Source: an uncultured Lachnospiraceae bacterium
GTDB taxonomy: Bacteria > Bacillota > Clostridia > Lachnospirales > Lachnospiraceae
DNA length: 10,394 bases
NCBI GenBank assembly: GCA_946413945.1
Contig: CAMKMR010000043.1
Span: forward strand, 1 to 10,394
Reading direction: 5' to 3'
Shown: piece after piece, positions 1-6,002 of the stretch
Numbering within the stretch: the stretch's first letter is position 1
Layout: each line of letters begins with the position of its first letter
The notes under the pieces: model-generated
What the model saw: only the letters and a program-made list of their open reading frames with translations
The model's database searches: none
Told to the model about the DNA's origin: nothing
Translations under genes and position numbers: made by a program

Positions 1-41
1 AGACCTGCTGCACCTGCACCTATTACAATAATGTCATACAT
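1..41 (-). CDS. FAD-dependent oxidoreductase, N-terminal fragment
   Basis: Only the first 13 codons and part of the next are in the window; the gene runs off the low-coordinate edge. The readable protein starts MYDIIVIGAGAAG, which is the first beta strand and the GxGxxG dinucleotide-binding turn of a Rossmann fold, as found at the N-terminus of FAD/NAD(P)-dependent oxidoreductases. The start is supported by an AAAGGA ribosome binding site about 9 nt upstream of the ATG. The family cannot be fixed from so little; the HI0933/BaiN-like flavoprotein family is one candidate because it begins this way. The gene starts 17 nt after the T-tract of the preceding terminator, with no visible promoter of its own. 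Confidence 0.75.
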   Translation of the reverse strand, partial: MYDIIVIGAGAAG

Positions 42-58
42 AATAATCTATCCTTTTT

Positions 59-89
59 AAAAAAGGTTCAGAAAACGCGTTCTGAACCT
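59..89 (-). terminator. Intrinsic terminator after the yerB-like gene
   Basis: On the minus strand a perfect 10-bp stem (AGGTTCAGAA paired with TTCTGAACCT, at 80-89 and 64-73) encloses a 6-nt loop and runs into a six-T tract at 59-64. It sits 15 nt past the stop codon of the DUF3048 gene. The end of the hairpin plus its T-tract (CCTTTTTT) is complementary to the AAAAAGG that forms the ribosome binding site of the next gene, so an alternative pairing is possible. Confidence 0.88.
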
Positions 90-104
90 AAAAATCAAAA
101 TCTC

Positions 105-1199
105 TTACTCAGCTTTAAAACCTGATGTATTCTCTGTTTCCATAACACAGATACATGTCTTACCAGGATTAAGAGTCATCTCTGAACCATCTTCAAAAGT
201 CCAGTGTGTTACACTTTCTTCGCTATCTTTGCTCCAGTTAACAGGAACATATTTTCCATCAGTGCAAAGATATCCGCTACCTGATCCAACAAAATCCACA
301 TTAAGATATCCATGTGAATCAAGCACCTGATGATCACAGAACTGAACTAATACATTCTTAAAATGCAACTGATTTCCAGTCTGATCATCATAATGTGTAT
401 CACCATACTCAAATCTGTTATACTCTTTTGATTCTGTATTATATTCAAACCATGGATCAGAATAATCATTATGGTAGATAGTTACCTTATTTGCATTTTT
501 ACCATCTTTTAGAGGAGTATCTTCTTCATTAAAAGTATAAGGTTTCTGATACCAGTCATGATGTGTCTTAGAATAACCAAGCTTATCTATCTGACTATCA
601 ATACCATCTGCTGAAATATAAGCATTATGAGGAGCTACTCTTTCAGGATCTCTATAGAAACCGCCATCATAAAGACCATTTATATTTTCATTATGAGGAT
701 AACTATAAGCATCATCCTGCGCATATACTGACCAGCCGAAATGAACATATACTGCATCATATTCAGCCGCTTTTCTAAGATAATAATGTCTTGCAGATCT
801 TACAGGTCCTATCTTTGTAAGTCCAGAATAATCTGAATAGATTGCCATAAGACGAGTAATTCCGCCTTCAACAAGACAGTCATATACAATATCAGCTTTT
901 TCAATGTTAGACTGAGGAAGTGCAACATCAATATTATTGATCATTATAGCAACCGGTCTCTTCTGGTTCTGTTCCGGAGTTATCCATGAACCATTCAGAT
1001 CGCTCTGCACAAGTCCTTTATGCTTATCAATAGTTGGTTTTTCATCTGTTATCATTGGGCTGTCAGTTAATGTGACAGTAACAGCCGGTGTTTCAGGTTC
1101 CTTTTCTGTAGTAACTTCTTCTTTCTTTCCACAACCTGAAAGAAGGCTGAGACCCATTACCGATACAAGAATTGCTGATAAAATTTTTTTCTTACGCAT
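105..1199 (-). CDS. DUF3048 (YerB-like) lipoprotein
   Basis: A 364-residue predicted surface lipoprotein. Residues 1-23 form a lipoprotein signal peptide: basic MRKKK, a hydrophobic stretch, then the lipobox LSGC with the lipidated Cys at 23. A low-complexity, Thr/Glu/Pro-rich linker follows to about residue 65. The body matches the DUF3048 family typified by Bacillus YerB: RPVAIMINN (81-89), the GGITRLMAIY segment (112-121), and IGPVRSARHYY (130-140), followed by a C-terminal domain from about 240 with VQFCDHQVLD and a beta-rich end. No biochemical function is established that I can name. The ATG lies inside the end of ybeY, overlapping by 8 bp, so the two are co-transcribed and probably translationally coupled; a GGGGA-type site lies about 12 nt upstream. 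An intrinsic terminator follows. Confidence 0.88.
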   Translation of the reverse strand: MRKKKILSAILVSVMGLSLLSGCGKKEEVTTEKEPETPAVTVTLTDSPMITDEKPTIDKHKGLVQSDLNGSWITPEQNQKRPVAIMINNIDVALPQSNIEKADIVYDCLVEGGITRLMAIYSDYSGLTKIGPVRSARHYYLRKAAEYDAVYVHFGWSVYAQDDAYSYPHNENINGLYDGGFYRDPERVAPHNAYISADGIDSQIDKLGYSKTHHDWYQKPYTFNEEDTPLKDGKNANKVTIYHNDYSDPWFEYNTESKEYNRFEYGDTHYDDQTGNQLHFKNVLVQFCDHQVLDSHGYLNVDFVGSGSGYLCTDGKYVPVNWSKDSEESVTHWTFEDGSEMTLNPGKTCICVMETENTSGFKAE

Positions 1200-1698
1200 A
1201 ATCTCTAGTATATCCCCTTTGATTTAATATTTCGTCCTGCAGCTTCTCCATTTCGATTCTTTGATCATCTGTCATATGATCATAACCGAACAAATGAAGC
1301 ATACTATGTGCCGTGAGGAAAGCAAGCTCTCTTTTCTCACTGTGACCATAATCTTTTGCCTGAGATGTAACTCTGTCAAGATTAAGAACAATATCTCCCA
1401 ATAACATTTCCCCAGTTTCAGGATTAAAATATTCAGCAGGATTTTCTTCCACTAATGAAAGGTCTGCTGGCATATTAAAATCCAGCATAGGAAATGAAAG
1501 AACATCAGTTGGCGCATCAATCCCTCTTTCAAGCTTATTTATCTCATGAATACCATCATTATCTGTATAGATAACTTCAACTTCACATTCATAGGGACAT
1601 TTAAGAAAATCAACGCTATAAGTAATGACATCTTTTATGATCCTGTTAAATACTTCTGGAATAATTCGATCTGTTTCTTCAGTTATTGTGATAGTCAT
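1192..1698 (-). CDS. ybeY: YbeY endoribonuclease / rRNA maturation factor
   Basis: YbeY is a zinc-dependent single-strand endoribonuclease acting in 16S rRNA 3'-end maturation and 70S ribosome quality control. The family signature is present as HSMLHLFGYDH: His131, His135 and His141 (numbered from the ATG) form the metal site. The second residue of the signature is Ser where Gly is usual. The other conserved block, APTDVLSFPM, is at about 62-71. The length of 168 aa is normal. I start at the ATG (1698) rather than the in-frame GTG two codons earlier, because the AGGAAGG ribosome binding site touches the GTG but is 6 nt from the ATG. It follows phoH, the usual partner in Firmicutes, after a gap of about 120 nt, and overlaps the next gene. 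Confidence 0.95.
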   Translation of the reverse strand: MTITITEETDRIIPEVFNRIIKDVITYSVDFLKCPYECEVEVIYTDNDGIHEINKLERGIDAPTDVLSFPMLDFNMPADLSLVEENPAEYFNPETGEMLLGDIVLNLDRVTSQAKDYGHSEKRELAFLTAHSMLHLFGYDHMTDDQRIEMEKLQDEILNQRGYTRDYA

Positions 1699-1704
1699 AG
1701 ACAC

Positions 1705-1711
1705 CCTTCCT
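1705..1711 (-). promoter_or_regulatory. Ribosome binding site that sets the ybeY start
   Basis: The minus strand reads AGGAAGG immediately before GTGTCTATG. Spacing to the GTG is zero, which is not workable for initiation, while spacing to the ATG is 6 nt. This argues for the ATG at 1698-1696 as the true start. Confidence 0.75.
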
Positions 1712-1724
1712 GACTTTTTAAGAT

Positions 1725-1744
1725 ATTGTTAGTCAAATAACAAT
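1725..1744 (-). repeat. 7-bp inverted repeat in the ybeY leader
   Basis: ATTGTTA and TAACAAT are perfect complements separated by 6 nt, 14 nt upstream of the ybeY ribosome binding site. As RNA this would be a small AU-rich hairpin. It is not followed by a T-tract in the direction of transcription, so it is not a terminator. It may be a processing or stability element, or chance in AT-rich DNA. Confidence 0.4.
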
Positions 1745-1751
1745 CTTTATT

Positions 1752-1780
1752 ATTATACTACTCCTGGCAGATAAAATAAA
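1752..1780 (-). promoter_or_regulatory. Possible internal promoter for ybeY
   Basis: The minus strand has a perfect TATAAT at 1757-1752. The best -35 at 17-nt spacing is TTTATT (1780-1775), a poor match. A start near 1745 would leave a leader of about 47 nt. If real it would let ybeY and yerB be expressed without phoH. The AT-rich setting makes a chance match plausible. Confidence 0.3.
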
Positions 1781-1804
1781 GATTCTTTTTTCTGCCTGTT
1801 TTTT
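1766..1804 (+). terminator. Hairpin in the phoH-ybeY gap; terminator-like only on the plus strand
   Basis: GGCAGA (1766-1771) pairs with TCTGCC (1791-1796), with four further A-T pairs after one mismatch. Read on the plus strand it is followed by TG and six T. Read on the minus strand, the direction of all genes here, the stem is followed by AGGAGTAG and not by T. No plus-strand gene ends here. It could stop antisense transcription from entering phoH, or act as an RNA processing or stability hairpin between phoH and ybeY. Confidence 0.4.
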
Positions 1805-1822
1805 CGTTCATTATCTTTTATG

Positions 1823-2845
1823 CTAATTTTTTTTGTTATATCTCTTAGTTCTGTAATTATTATTCTGCTCATTAGCAAATCCTGGATTTTTCTTTTCATA
1901 GCTTTCGTATGCTTCAACTATCTTTTGAACAAGAGGATGCCTTACAACATCTTTACTAGTAAGCTGGCACACGGCAATACCTTCAATATTTCTAACAACT
2001 TTAAGCGCAGTATCAAGACCAGAGACCATTCCCTGGCTTAAATCCTTCTGAGAAGCATCACCAGTAATAATAGCCTTAGAACCAAAACCAATACGGGTAA
2101 GGAACATTTTCATCTGAGCAGGAGTTGTATTCTGAGCCTCATCAAGAACTATAAATGCATTATCTAAAGTACGTCCTCTCATATATGCAAGAGGCGCAAC
2201 TTCAACCAGGCCTTTCTCCATATTTTTCTGAAATGTCTCTGCCCCCATTATTTCATATAACGCATCATATAAAGGTCTTAAATAAGGATCTATCTTGCTC
2301 TGCAAGTCACCTGGTAAAAAGCCAAGTTTTTCACCAGCCTCAATTGCTGGTCTGGTTAAAATGATCCTTTCAACTTCATTTCTCTTAAATGCTGTAATTG
2401 CTTTAGCCATTGCAAGATAAGTTTTTCCAGTACCGGCAGGTCCTGTTCCAAAGACTATCATATTTTTATCAATTGCTTCCACATATTTTCTCTGGCCAAA
2501 AGTTTTAGCTTTAACAGCTCGCCCGGCAATGGTATGGCATATCACCCCGCTTTCAGCAAGCTCACTTGCTTTATTCTCACTTCCATCAAGCTTTAGTGAG
2601 ATTGCATAATCTACACTCTGTTCTGTAATATGTTCTTTTTTTTCTGCCATTTTAACAAGATCTAATATCACATCAACCGCCTTCTCCACCATAGACTCTT
2701 CGCCAGATATGATAAGGTTTTCTCCTCTTGTCACATAATCTACAGAAAATGTTTTTTCAATCTTTTTTATATAACTATCAAACTGCCCAAAAATTGCCTG
2801 CATGATATCCTGCGGCATATCAAGGCTTCTTTCAGTAAATTCCAT
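1823..2845 (-). CDS. phoH: PhoH family P-loop ATPase
   Basis: A 340-residue cytoplasmic PhoH-type NTPase. Residues 1-70 match the small N-terminal domain of the family (VTRGENLIISGEE). The ATPase domain has Walker A GPAGTGKT at 135-142, the ILTRPAIEAGEKLGFLPGD block at 162-180, Walker B VLDEAQN at 233-239 and a sensor-like TGDASQ at 261-266. The C-terminal tail from about 324 is Asn- and basic-rich and looks disordered. PhoH proteins are thought to act in RNA metabolism; the steady pairing with ybeY fits that, but the precise activity is not established. The start ATG has an AAAGGAG site 10 nt upstream. Its own extended -10 promoter lies upstream, after the rpsU terminator, so phoH-ybeY-yerB looks like one unit. 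Other Firmicutes often have pgpH between phoH and ybeY; it is absent here. Confidence 0.95.
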   Translation of the reverse strand: MEFTERSLDMPQDIMQAIFGQFDSYIKKIEKTFSVDYVTRGENLIISGEESMVEKAVDVILDLVKMAEKKEHITEQSVDYAISLKLDGSENKASELAESGVICHTIAGRAVKAKTFGQRKYVEAIDKNMIVFGTGPAGTGKTYLAMAKAITAFKRNEVERIILTRPAIEAGEKLGFLPGDLQSKIDPYLRPLYDALYEIMGAETFQKNMEKGLVEVAPLAYMRGRTLDNAFIVLDEAQNTTPAQMKMFLTRIGFGSKAIITGDASQKDLSQGMVSGLDTALKVVRNIEGIAVCQLTSKDVVRHPLVQKIVEAYESYEKKNPGFANEQNNNYRTKRYNKKN

Positions 2846-2886
2846 CTAACAATGTCTCCTTTAAAAGTAAAATTACCGACCTAAAG

Positions 2887-2895
2887 ATTATAACA
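2887..2895 (-). promoter_or_regulatory. Extended -10 promoter for phoH
   Basis: The minus strand reads TGTTATAAT, a perfect -10 hexamer with the TGn extension. No good -35 is visible 16-18 nt upstream, which is acceptable for an extended -10 promoter. It lies 42 nt before the phoH start and downstream of the rpsU terminator, so it is well placed to drive phoH-ybeY-yerB. Confidence 0.65.
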
Positions 2896-2923
2896 CATAT
2901 TTAATTAAAGACTCTAGTAATAT

Positions 2924-2951
2924 AAAAAATCCCAGGGAATTTCCCTAGGAT
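2924..2951 (-). terminator. Intrinsic terminator of rpsU
   Basis: On the minus strand ATCCTAGGGAA and TTCCCTGGGAT form a stem of up to 11 bp with one G-T pair; in practice it is a 9-bp stem with a 5-nt loop. It is followed by six T (2929-2924, the first shared with the stem end). It starts 15 nt after the rpsU stop codon. Confidence 0.9.
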
Positions 2952-2965
2952 CTTAAAATAATAAC

Positions 2966-3142
2966 TTATTTAAACTTGCGCTTTCTTGCAGCCTCAGACT
3001 TTTTCTTACGTCTTACTGATGGCTTCTCGTAATGCTCTCTCTTACGAATTTCCTGCTGGATACCAGCCTTAGCACAATTTCTCTTAAATCTACGAAGAGC
3101 GCTATCTAATGTTTCGTTTTCTTTAACTATTACGCTTGACAT
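2966..3142 (-). CDS. rpsU: 30S ribosomal protein bS21
   Basis: A 58-residue, strongly basic protein beginning MSSVIVKENETLDSALRRF, with the family core KREHYEKPSVRRKKKSEAARKRK near the C-terminus in two adjoining parts (residues 34-47 and 48-56). This is the standard length and layout of Firmicutes bS21, which sits on the 30S platform close to the anti-Shine-Dalgarno end of 16S rRNA and helps initiation. It has its own promoter, a leader of about 75 nt with inverted repeats, an unusually long ribosome binding site (GGAGGGAGGG) and its own terminator, so it is probably mostly monocistronic. The next gene upstream is alaS; the next downstream is phoH. Confidence 0.97.
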   Translation of the reverse strand: MSSVIVKENETLDSALRRFKRNCAKAGIQQEIRKREHYEKPSVRRKKKSEAARKRKFK

Positions 3143-3152
3143 TTAACTTTTT

Positions 3153-3206
3153 CCCTCCCTCCAGTTGTGAAGTTTACTGTGCTGTAAACAACTGTTTGGG
3201 TTTACA
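3153..3206 (-). promoter_or_regulatory. Structured rpsU leader with extended Shine-Dalgarno
   Basis: In RNA order the leader holds GUAAAC (3205-3200), GUUUAC (3189-3184) and GUAAAC again (3177-3172), then the ribosome binding site GGAGGGAGGG (3162-3153). The middle copy can pair with either outer copy, but not both. Pairing with the first gives a 7-bp stem (TGTAAAC/GTTTACA) with a 10-nt loop. Pairing with the last gives 6 bp with a 6-nt loop, plus AACTG/CAGTT below a 5-nt bulge, and this stem reaches the first G of the ribosome binding site. This suggests a translational switch, perhaps autoregulation by bS21, but only the repeats are seen; regulation is inference. Confidence 0.5.
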
Positions 3207-3223
3207 AAAATCGCACATTTGCT

Positions 3224-3251
3224 ATTATAACATAAATGTTATGTAAGTCAA
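3224..3251 (-). promoter_or_regulatory. Sigma-A-type promoter for rpsU
   Basis: The minus strand has TTGACT (3251-3246), a 16-nt spacer and a perfect TATAAT (3229-3224). A start near 3217 would give a leader of about 75 nt. It lies between alaS and rpsU, so rpsU need not depend on read-through from alaS. Confidence 0.82.
3227..3242. repeat. Palindrome over the rpsU promoter spacer and -10
   Basis: ATAACAT-AA-ATGTTAT is a perfect 7-2-7 inverted repeat. It covers most of the spacer and overlaps the -10 box by three bases, the typical position of a repressor operator. I do not recognise the sequence as the site of a known regulator, and AT-rich palindromes of this size can arise by chance. Confidence 0.45.
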
Positions 3252-3313
3252 CCAGATTTTTAATAAGTTTTATTTTTTTTAAAAAACACTGTAAGGTCTC
3301 ATTTTTTAAGTTA

Positions 3314-5962
3314 TTATATAACCTGGGTCTTAACTTCTTCTACCCCAGCATTAAGAGCATCAGCAATCTTTGATGCATCCTTACCACCGGCCTGAGCCAT
3401 GTTAGGACGTCCACCACCGCCGCCTCCAACGATTGGAGCAATCTTTTTAATGATATTTCCGGCATGAACTCCTGAAGCAACAGCATCATCACTTGCCATA
3501 ACAATAAGACTTACCTTATCGCCCAAGTCTGATGCCATGATGATAACAGCCTTACCAAGTTTAGCCTTATAATCATCACCAAGAGTACGAAGGGCATTTG
3601 GATCGATTCCCTGAACTGCCATAGGAAGAACCTTAATATCACCAACTTCTACAACAGCATCATCAGCATTTGAAGCAGCAGCCTTAGCAATCTTATCCTT
3701 AAGAGAGTTATTCTCTGACTGAAGAGCTTTTACCTCATCAAGAAGTGCCTGAATCTTTTCTGAAAGTTTGAAAGGCTCTGTCTTTAAAAGCTTAGCAGCC
3801 TCTAAGAATCTACTTTCAATATCATTATAATACTCTATAGCGCCTGTAGATGTAAGAGCTTCGATACGTCTTACTCCGGCAGCAACACCAGCTTCAGATA
3901 CGATCTTAAATGTACCTATTACTGAAGTATTCTTAACATGAGTACCACCACAAAGTTCTACTGAGAAGCCTCCCATATTTACAACTCTAACTGAATCGCC
4001 ATATTTTTCTCCGAATAAAGCCATAGCACCGGTTTTCTTTGCTTCATCAAGAGTCATTACATTTGTTTCAACTGTAAGATTTGCTGCAATCTCTTTATTT
4101 ACAATAGCTTCAACCTGTCTTATCTCATCAGAAGTCATTGCCTGATTATGGCTGAAGTCGAAACGAAGTCTTCCTTCTGTTACAAGAGAACCTGCCTGTT
4201 CAACATGATCTCCAAGTACCATCTGAAGAGCCTTCTGAAGAAGGTGAGTTGCACTATGATTCTTTGAGATAAGTCCTCTTCTTTTTGAATCAACTGAAAG
4301 TTTTACGTTATCGCCATTCTTAAATTCACCAGCTTCAACATATCCAATATGAGCTGTCTTTTTTCCTGCAACATGAAGAGTATCTTTAACAACAAATTTT
4401 GCATTTCCACAAGTGATGACACCAGTATCACCGATCTGACCACCCATTGTTGCATAGAATGGAGATTTCTCTACGATAATAGTAGCTTCATCACCTGAAT
4501 TTAATGTATCACAAGTCTCATCACCGCGAACGATAAAGATTATCTTACTTTCTGTTTCAAGTTCTGTATAACCTGTAAATTCAGTATCGTTATAATCTTT
4601 GATCGCTTCAAATACCTTAGAATCAGTTGAAAGCTTAGCTGAGAAATTCTGATTCTCTCTAGCCTTTTGCTTAGCTGATTCCATAGCTTTATTAAAGCCT
4701 TCCTCATCAACCTTAAGGCCTTCTTCTGCAGCCATTTCTACAGTAAGTTCGATTGGGAAGCCAAATGTATCATAAAGATAGAATGCAGATTCTCCATCGA
4801 TTAAACCTGATGCTTTCTTTTCATCGAGGATCTTCTTAAATTCCTTCATGCCATTTTCAAGAGTGCTTTCAAATCTTACAATTTCCTTATCAAGCTCACT
4901 TAAAATGAATTCGCGGTTCTTTACAAGAAGTGGATAGCTGTCATCATATACTTCATCGATATAGATCTTAGCAAGATCAAGGAGATTATCCTTATTAAGA
5001 CCAAGAGTACGTCCATGACGAACTGCTCTTCTGATAAGACGTCTTAATACATATCCAGCACCTACATTTGAAGGAAGAAGCTTTGCTGAGTCACCGATAA
5101 GCATAACACTTGTACGCATATGGTCAGCAAGTACTCTCATAGACTTTGTAAGTTTTTCATCTTTTCCATACTCTGCTCCTGAAATCTTTTCAATAAAAGC
5201 AATAGCTGAGGTAAAAAGATCAGTTCTATAAACATCTTTAGTTCCGTTAAGGAAGGCAAGGATTCTTTCAAGTCCCCATCCTGTATCTACATTCTTCTGT
5301 TTAAGTGGTGTAAGATGTCCATCCTTATGCTTCTCGTACTGCATAAATACATCGTTACCAATTTCTGTATACTTACCACAGTCGCAGCCAGGGCCACAGT
5401 TAGGACCACAATCAGGAACATCTGCGATATAGAACATTTCACTATCTGGTCCGCATGGTCCGTATTCAAGTCCCCACCAGTTATCCTCAGCTGGAAGATA
5501 ATAGATATTTTCTTTCTTAAATCCAGATTTAATACGGCACTCTGCTCCCTCTTCATCTCTTGGAGCATTTTCGTCACCAGCAAAAACTGTTGATGCAAGA
5601 TGATCAGGATCAAAACCGAAAACCTGAGTAAGAAGTTCAAAACTCCATTTACAACGATCTTCCTTGAAATAATCTCCAAGGCTCCAGCTTCCCATCATTT
5701 CGAAAAATGTTACGTGGCTCTTATCACCAACAGAATCTATATCATTTGTACGAACGCAGCCCTGCACATTGCAAAGCCTAGTTCCCAAAGGATGTTTTTC
5801 TCCTAAAAGATATGGCATAAGAGGCTGCATACCGGCTACGTTAAACATAACACCTGTTGAACCATCTGATACAAGTGAAACCGCACCTACATCTACATGT
5901 CCTCTTTCTTTGTAAAATTCAATCCATGTCTTTCTGAGTTCTTTTGAAGTAAATTGTTTCAT
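3314..5962 (-). CDS. alaS: Alanyl-tRNA synthetase
   Basis: An 882-residue cytoplasmic enzyme that charges tRNA-Ala, full length for the family. The class II catalytic core is at about 1-250, with THE FFEMMGSWSLGDYFK block at 86-100, GPCGPDSEMFY at 168-178 and DTGWGLERI at 226-234. The tRNA-recognition region has GAGYVLRRLIRRAVRHGR at 301-318. The editing domain carries its zinc set: HSATH (His569, His573) and CGGTH (Cys671, His675). A coiled region near 735-763 leads to the C-Ala domain with a Gly-rich VGGGGGGRPNMAQAGG loop. Odd point: after the GPCGP motif there is a Cys-rich insert with Cys185, 189, 193 and 195. The gene starts 41 nt after the HisIE stop, with AGGAAGG 11 nt upstream of the ATG; no T-box leader fits in that gap. 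The stop is doubled (TAA TAA). Only a weak A6/T6 inverted repeat follows. Confidence 0.98.
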   Translation of the reverse strand: MKQFTSKELRKTWIEFYKERGHVDVGAVSLVSDGSTGVMFNVAGMQPLMPYLLGEKHPLGTRLCNVQGCVRTNDIDSVGDKSHVTFFEMMGSWSLGDYFKEDRCKWSFELLTQVFGFDPDHLASTVFAGDENAPRDEEGAECRIKSGFKKENIYYLPAEDNWWGLEYGPCGPDSEMFYIADVPDCGPNCGPGCDCGKYTEIGNDVFMQYEKHKDGHLTPLKQKNVDTGWGLERILAFLNGTKDVYRTDLFTSAIAFIEKISGAEYGKDEKLTKSMRVLADHMRTSVMLIGDSAKLLPSNVGAGYVLRRLIRRAVRHGRTLGLNKDNLLDLAKIYIDEVYDDSYPLLVKNREFILSELDKEIVRFESTLENGMKEFKKILDEKKASGLIDGESAFYLYDTFGFPIELTVEMAAEEGLKVDEEGFNKAMESAKQKARENQNFSAKLSTDSKVFEAIKDYNDTEFTGYTELETESKIIFIVRGDETCDTLNSGDEATIIVEKSPFYATMGGQIGDTGVITCGNAKFVVKDTLHVAGKKTAHIGYVEAGEFKNGDNVKLSVDSKRRGLISKNHSATHLLQKALQMVLGDHVEQAGSLVTEGRLRFDFSHNQAMTSDEIRQVEAIVNKEIAANLTVETNVMTLDEAKKTGAMALFGEKYGDSVRVVNMGGFSVELCGGTHVKNTSVIGTFKIVSEAGVAAGVRRIEALTSTGAIEYYNDIESRFLEAAKLLKTEPFKLSEKIQALLDEVKALQSENNSLKDKIAKAAASNADDAVVEVGDIKVLPMAVQGIDPNALRTLGDDYKAKLGKAVIIMASDLGDKVSLIVMASDDAVASGVHAGNIIKKIAPIVGGGGGGRPNMAQAGGKDASKIADALNAGVEEVKTQVI

Positions 5963-6002
5963 CCTATTTTTTTCCTTCCTAAGTTTATAAAGTTACTTAA
6001 AT

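Noticed and set aside
937..1227. Plus-strand open frame with a hydrophobic N-terminus.
   Set aside because: It is the antisense of the yerB-like gene; the hydrophobic stretch mirrors the coding sequence and no ribosome binding site supports it.
3153..3162. G-quadruplex from the G-rich rpsU site.
   Set aside because: Only two GGG runs and one GG occur together; four runs are needed, so the reading as a ribosome binding site is enough.
3281..3307. Possible alaS terminator: A6 and T6 flanking 15 nt, followed by A/T-rich sequence.
   Set aside because: The stem would be six A-T pairs with a 15-nt loop and no GC base; it is too weak to call a terminator.
5287..5679. Minus-strand open frame of 130 codons with a hydrophobic start.
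   Set aside because: It lies wholly inside alaS in another frame; alaS is continuous and conserved over the same bases.
5963..6002. T-box riboswitch expected before alaS.
   Set aside because: The gap to the upstream gene is about 40 nt; a T-box leader needs far more, and no terminator hairpin or T-box motif is present.
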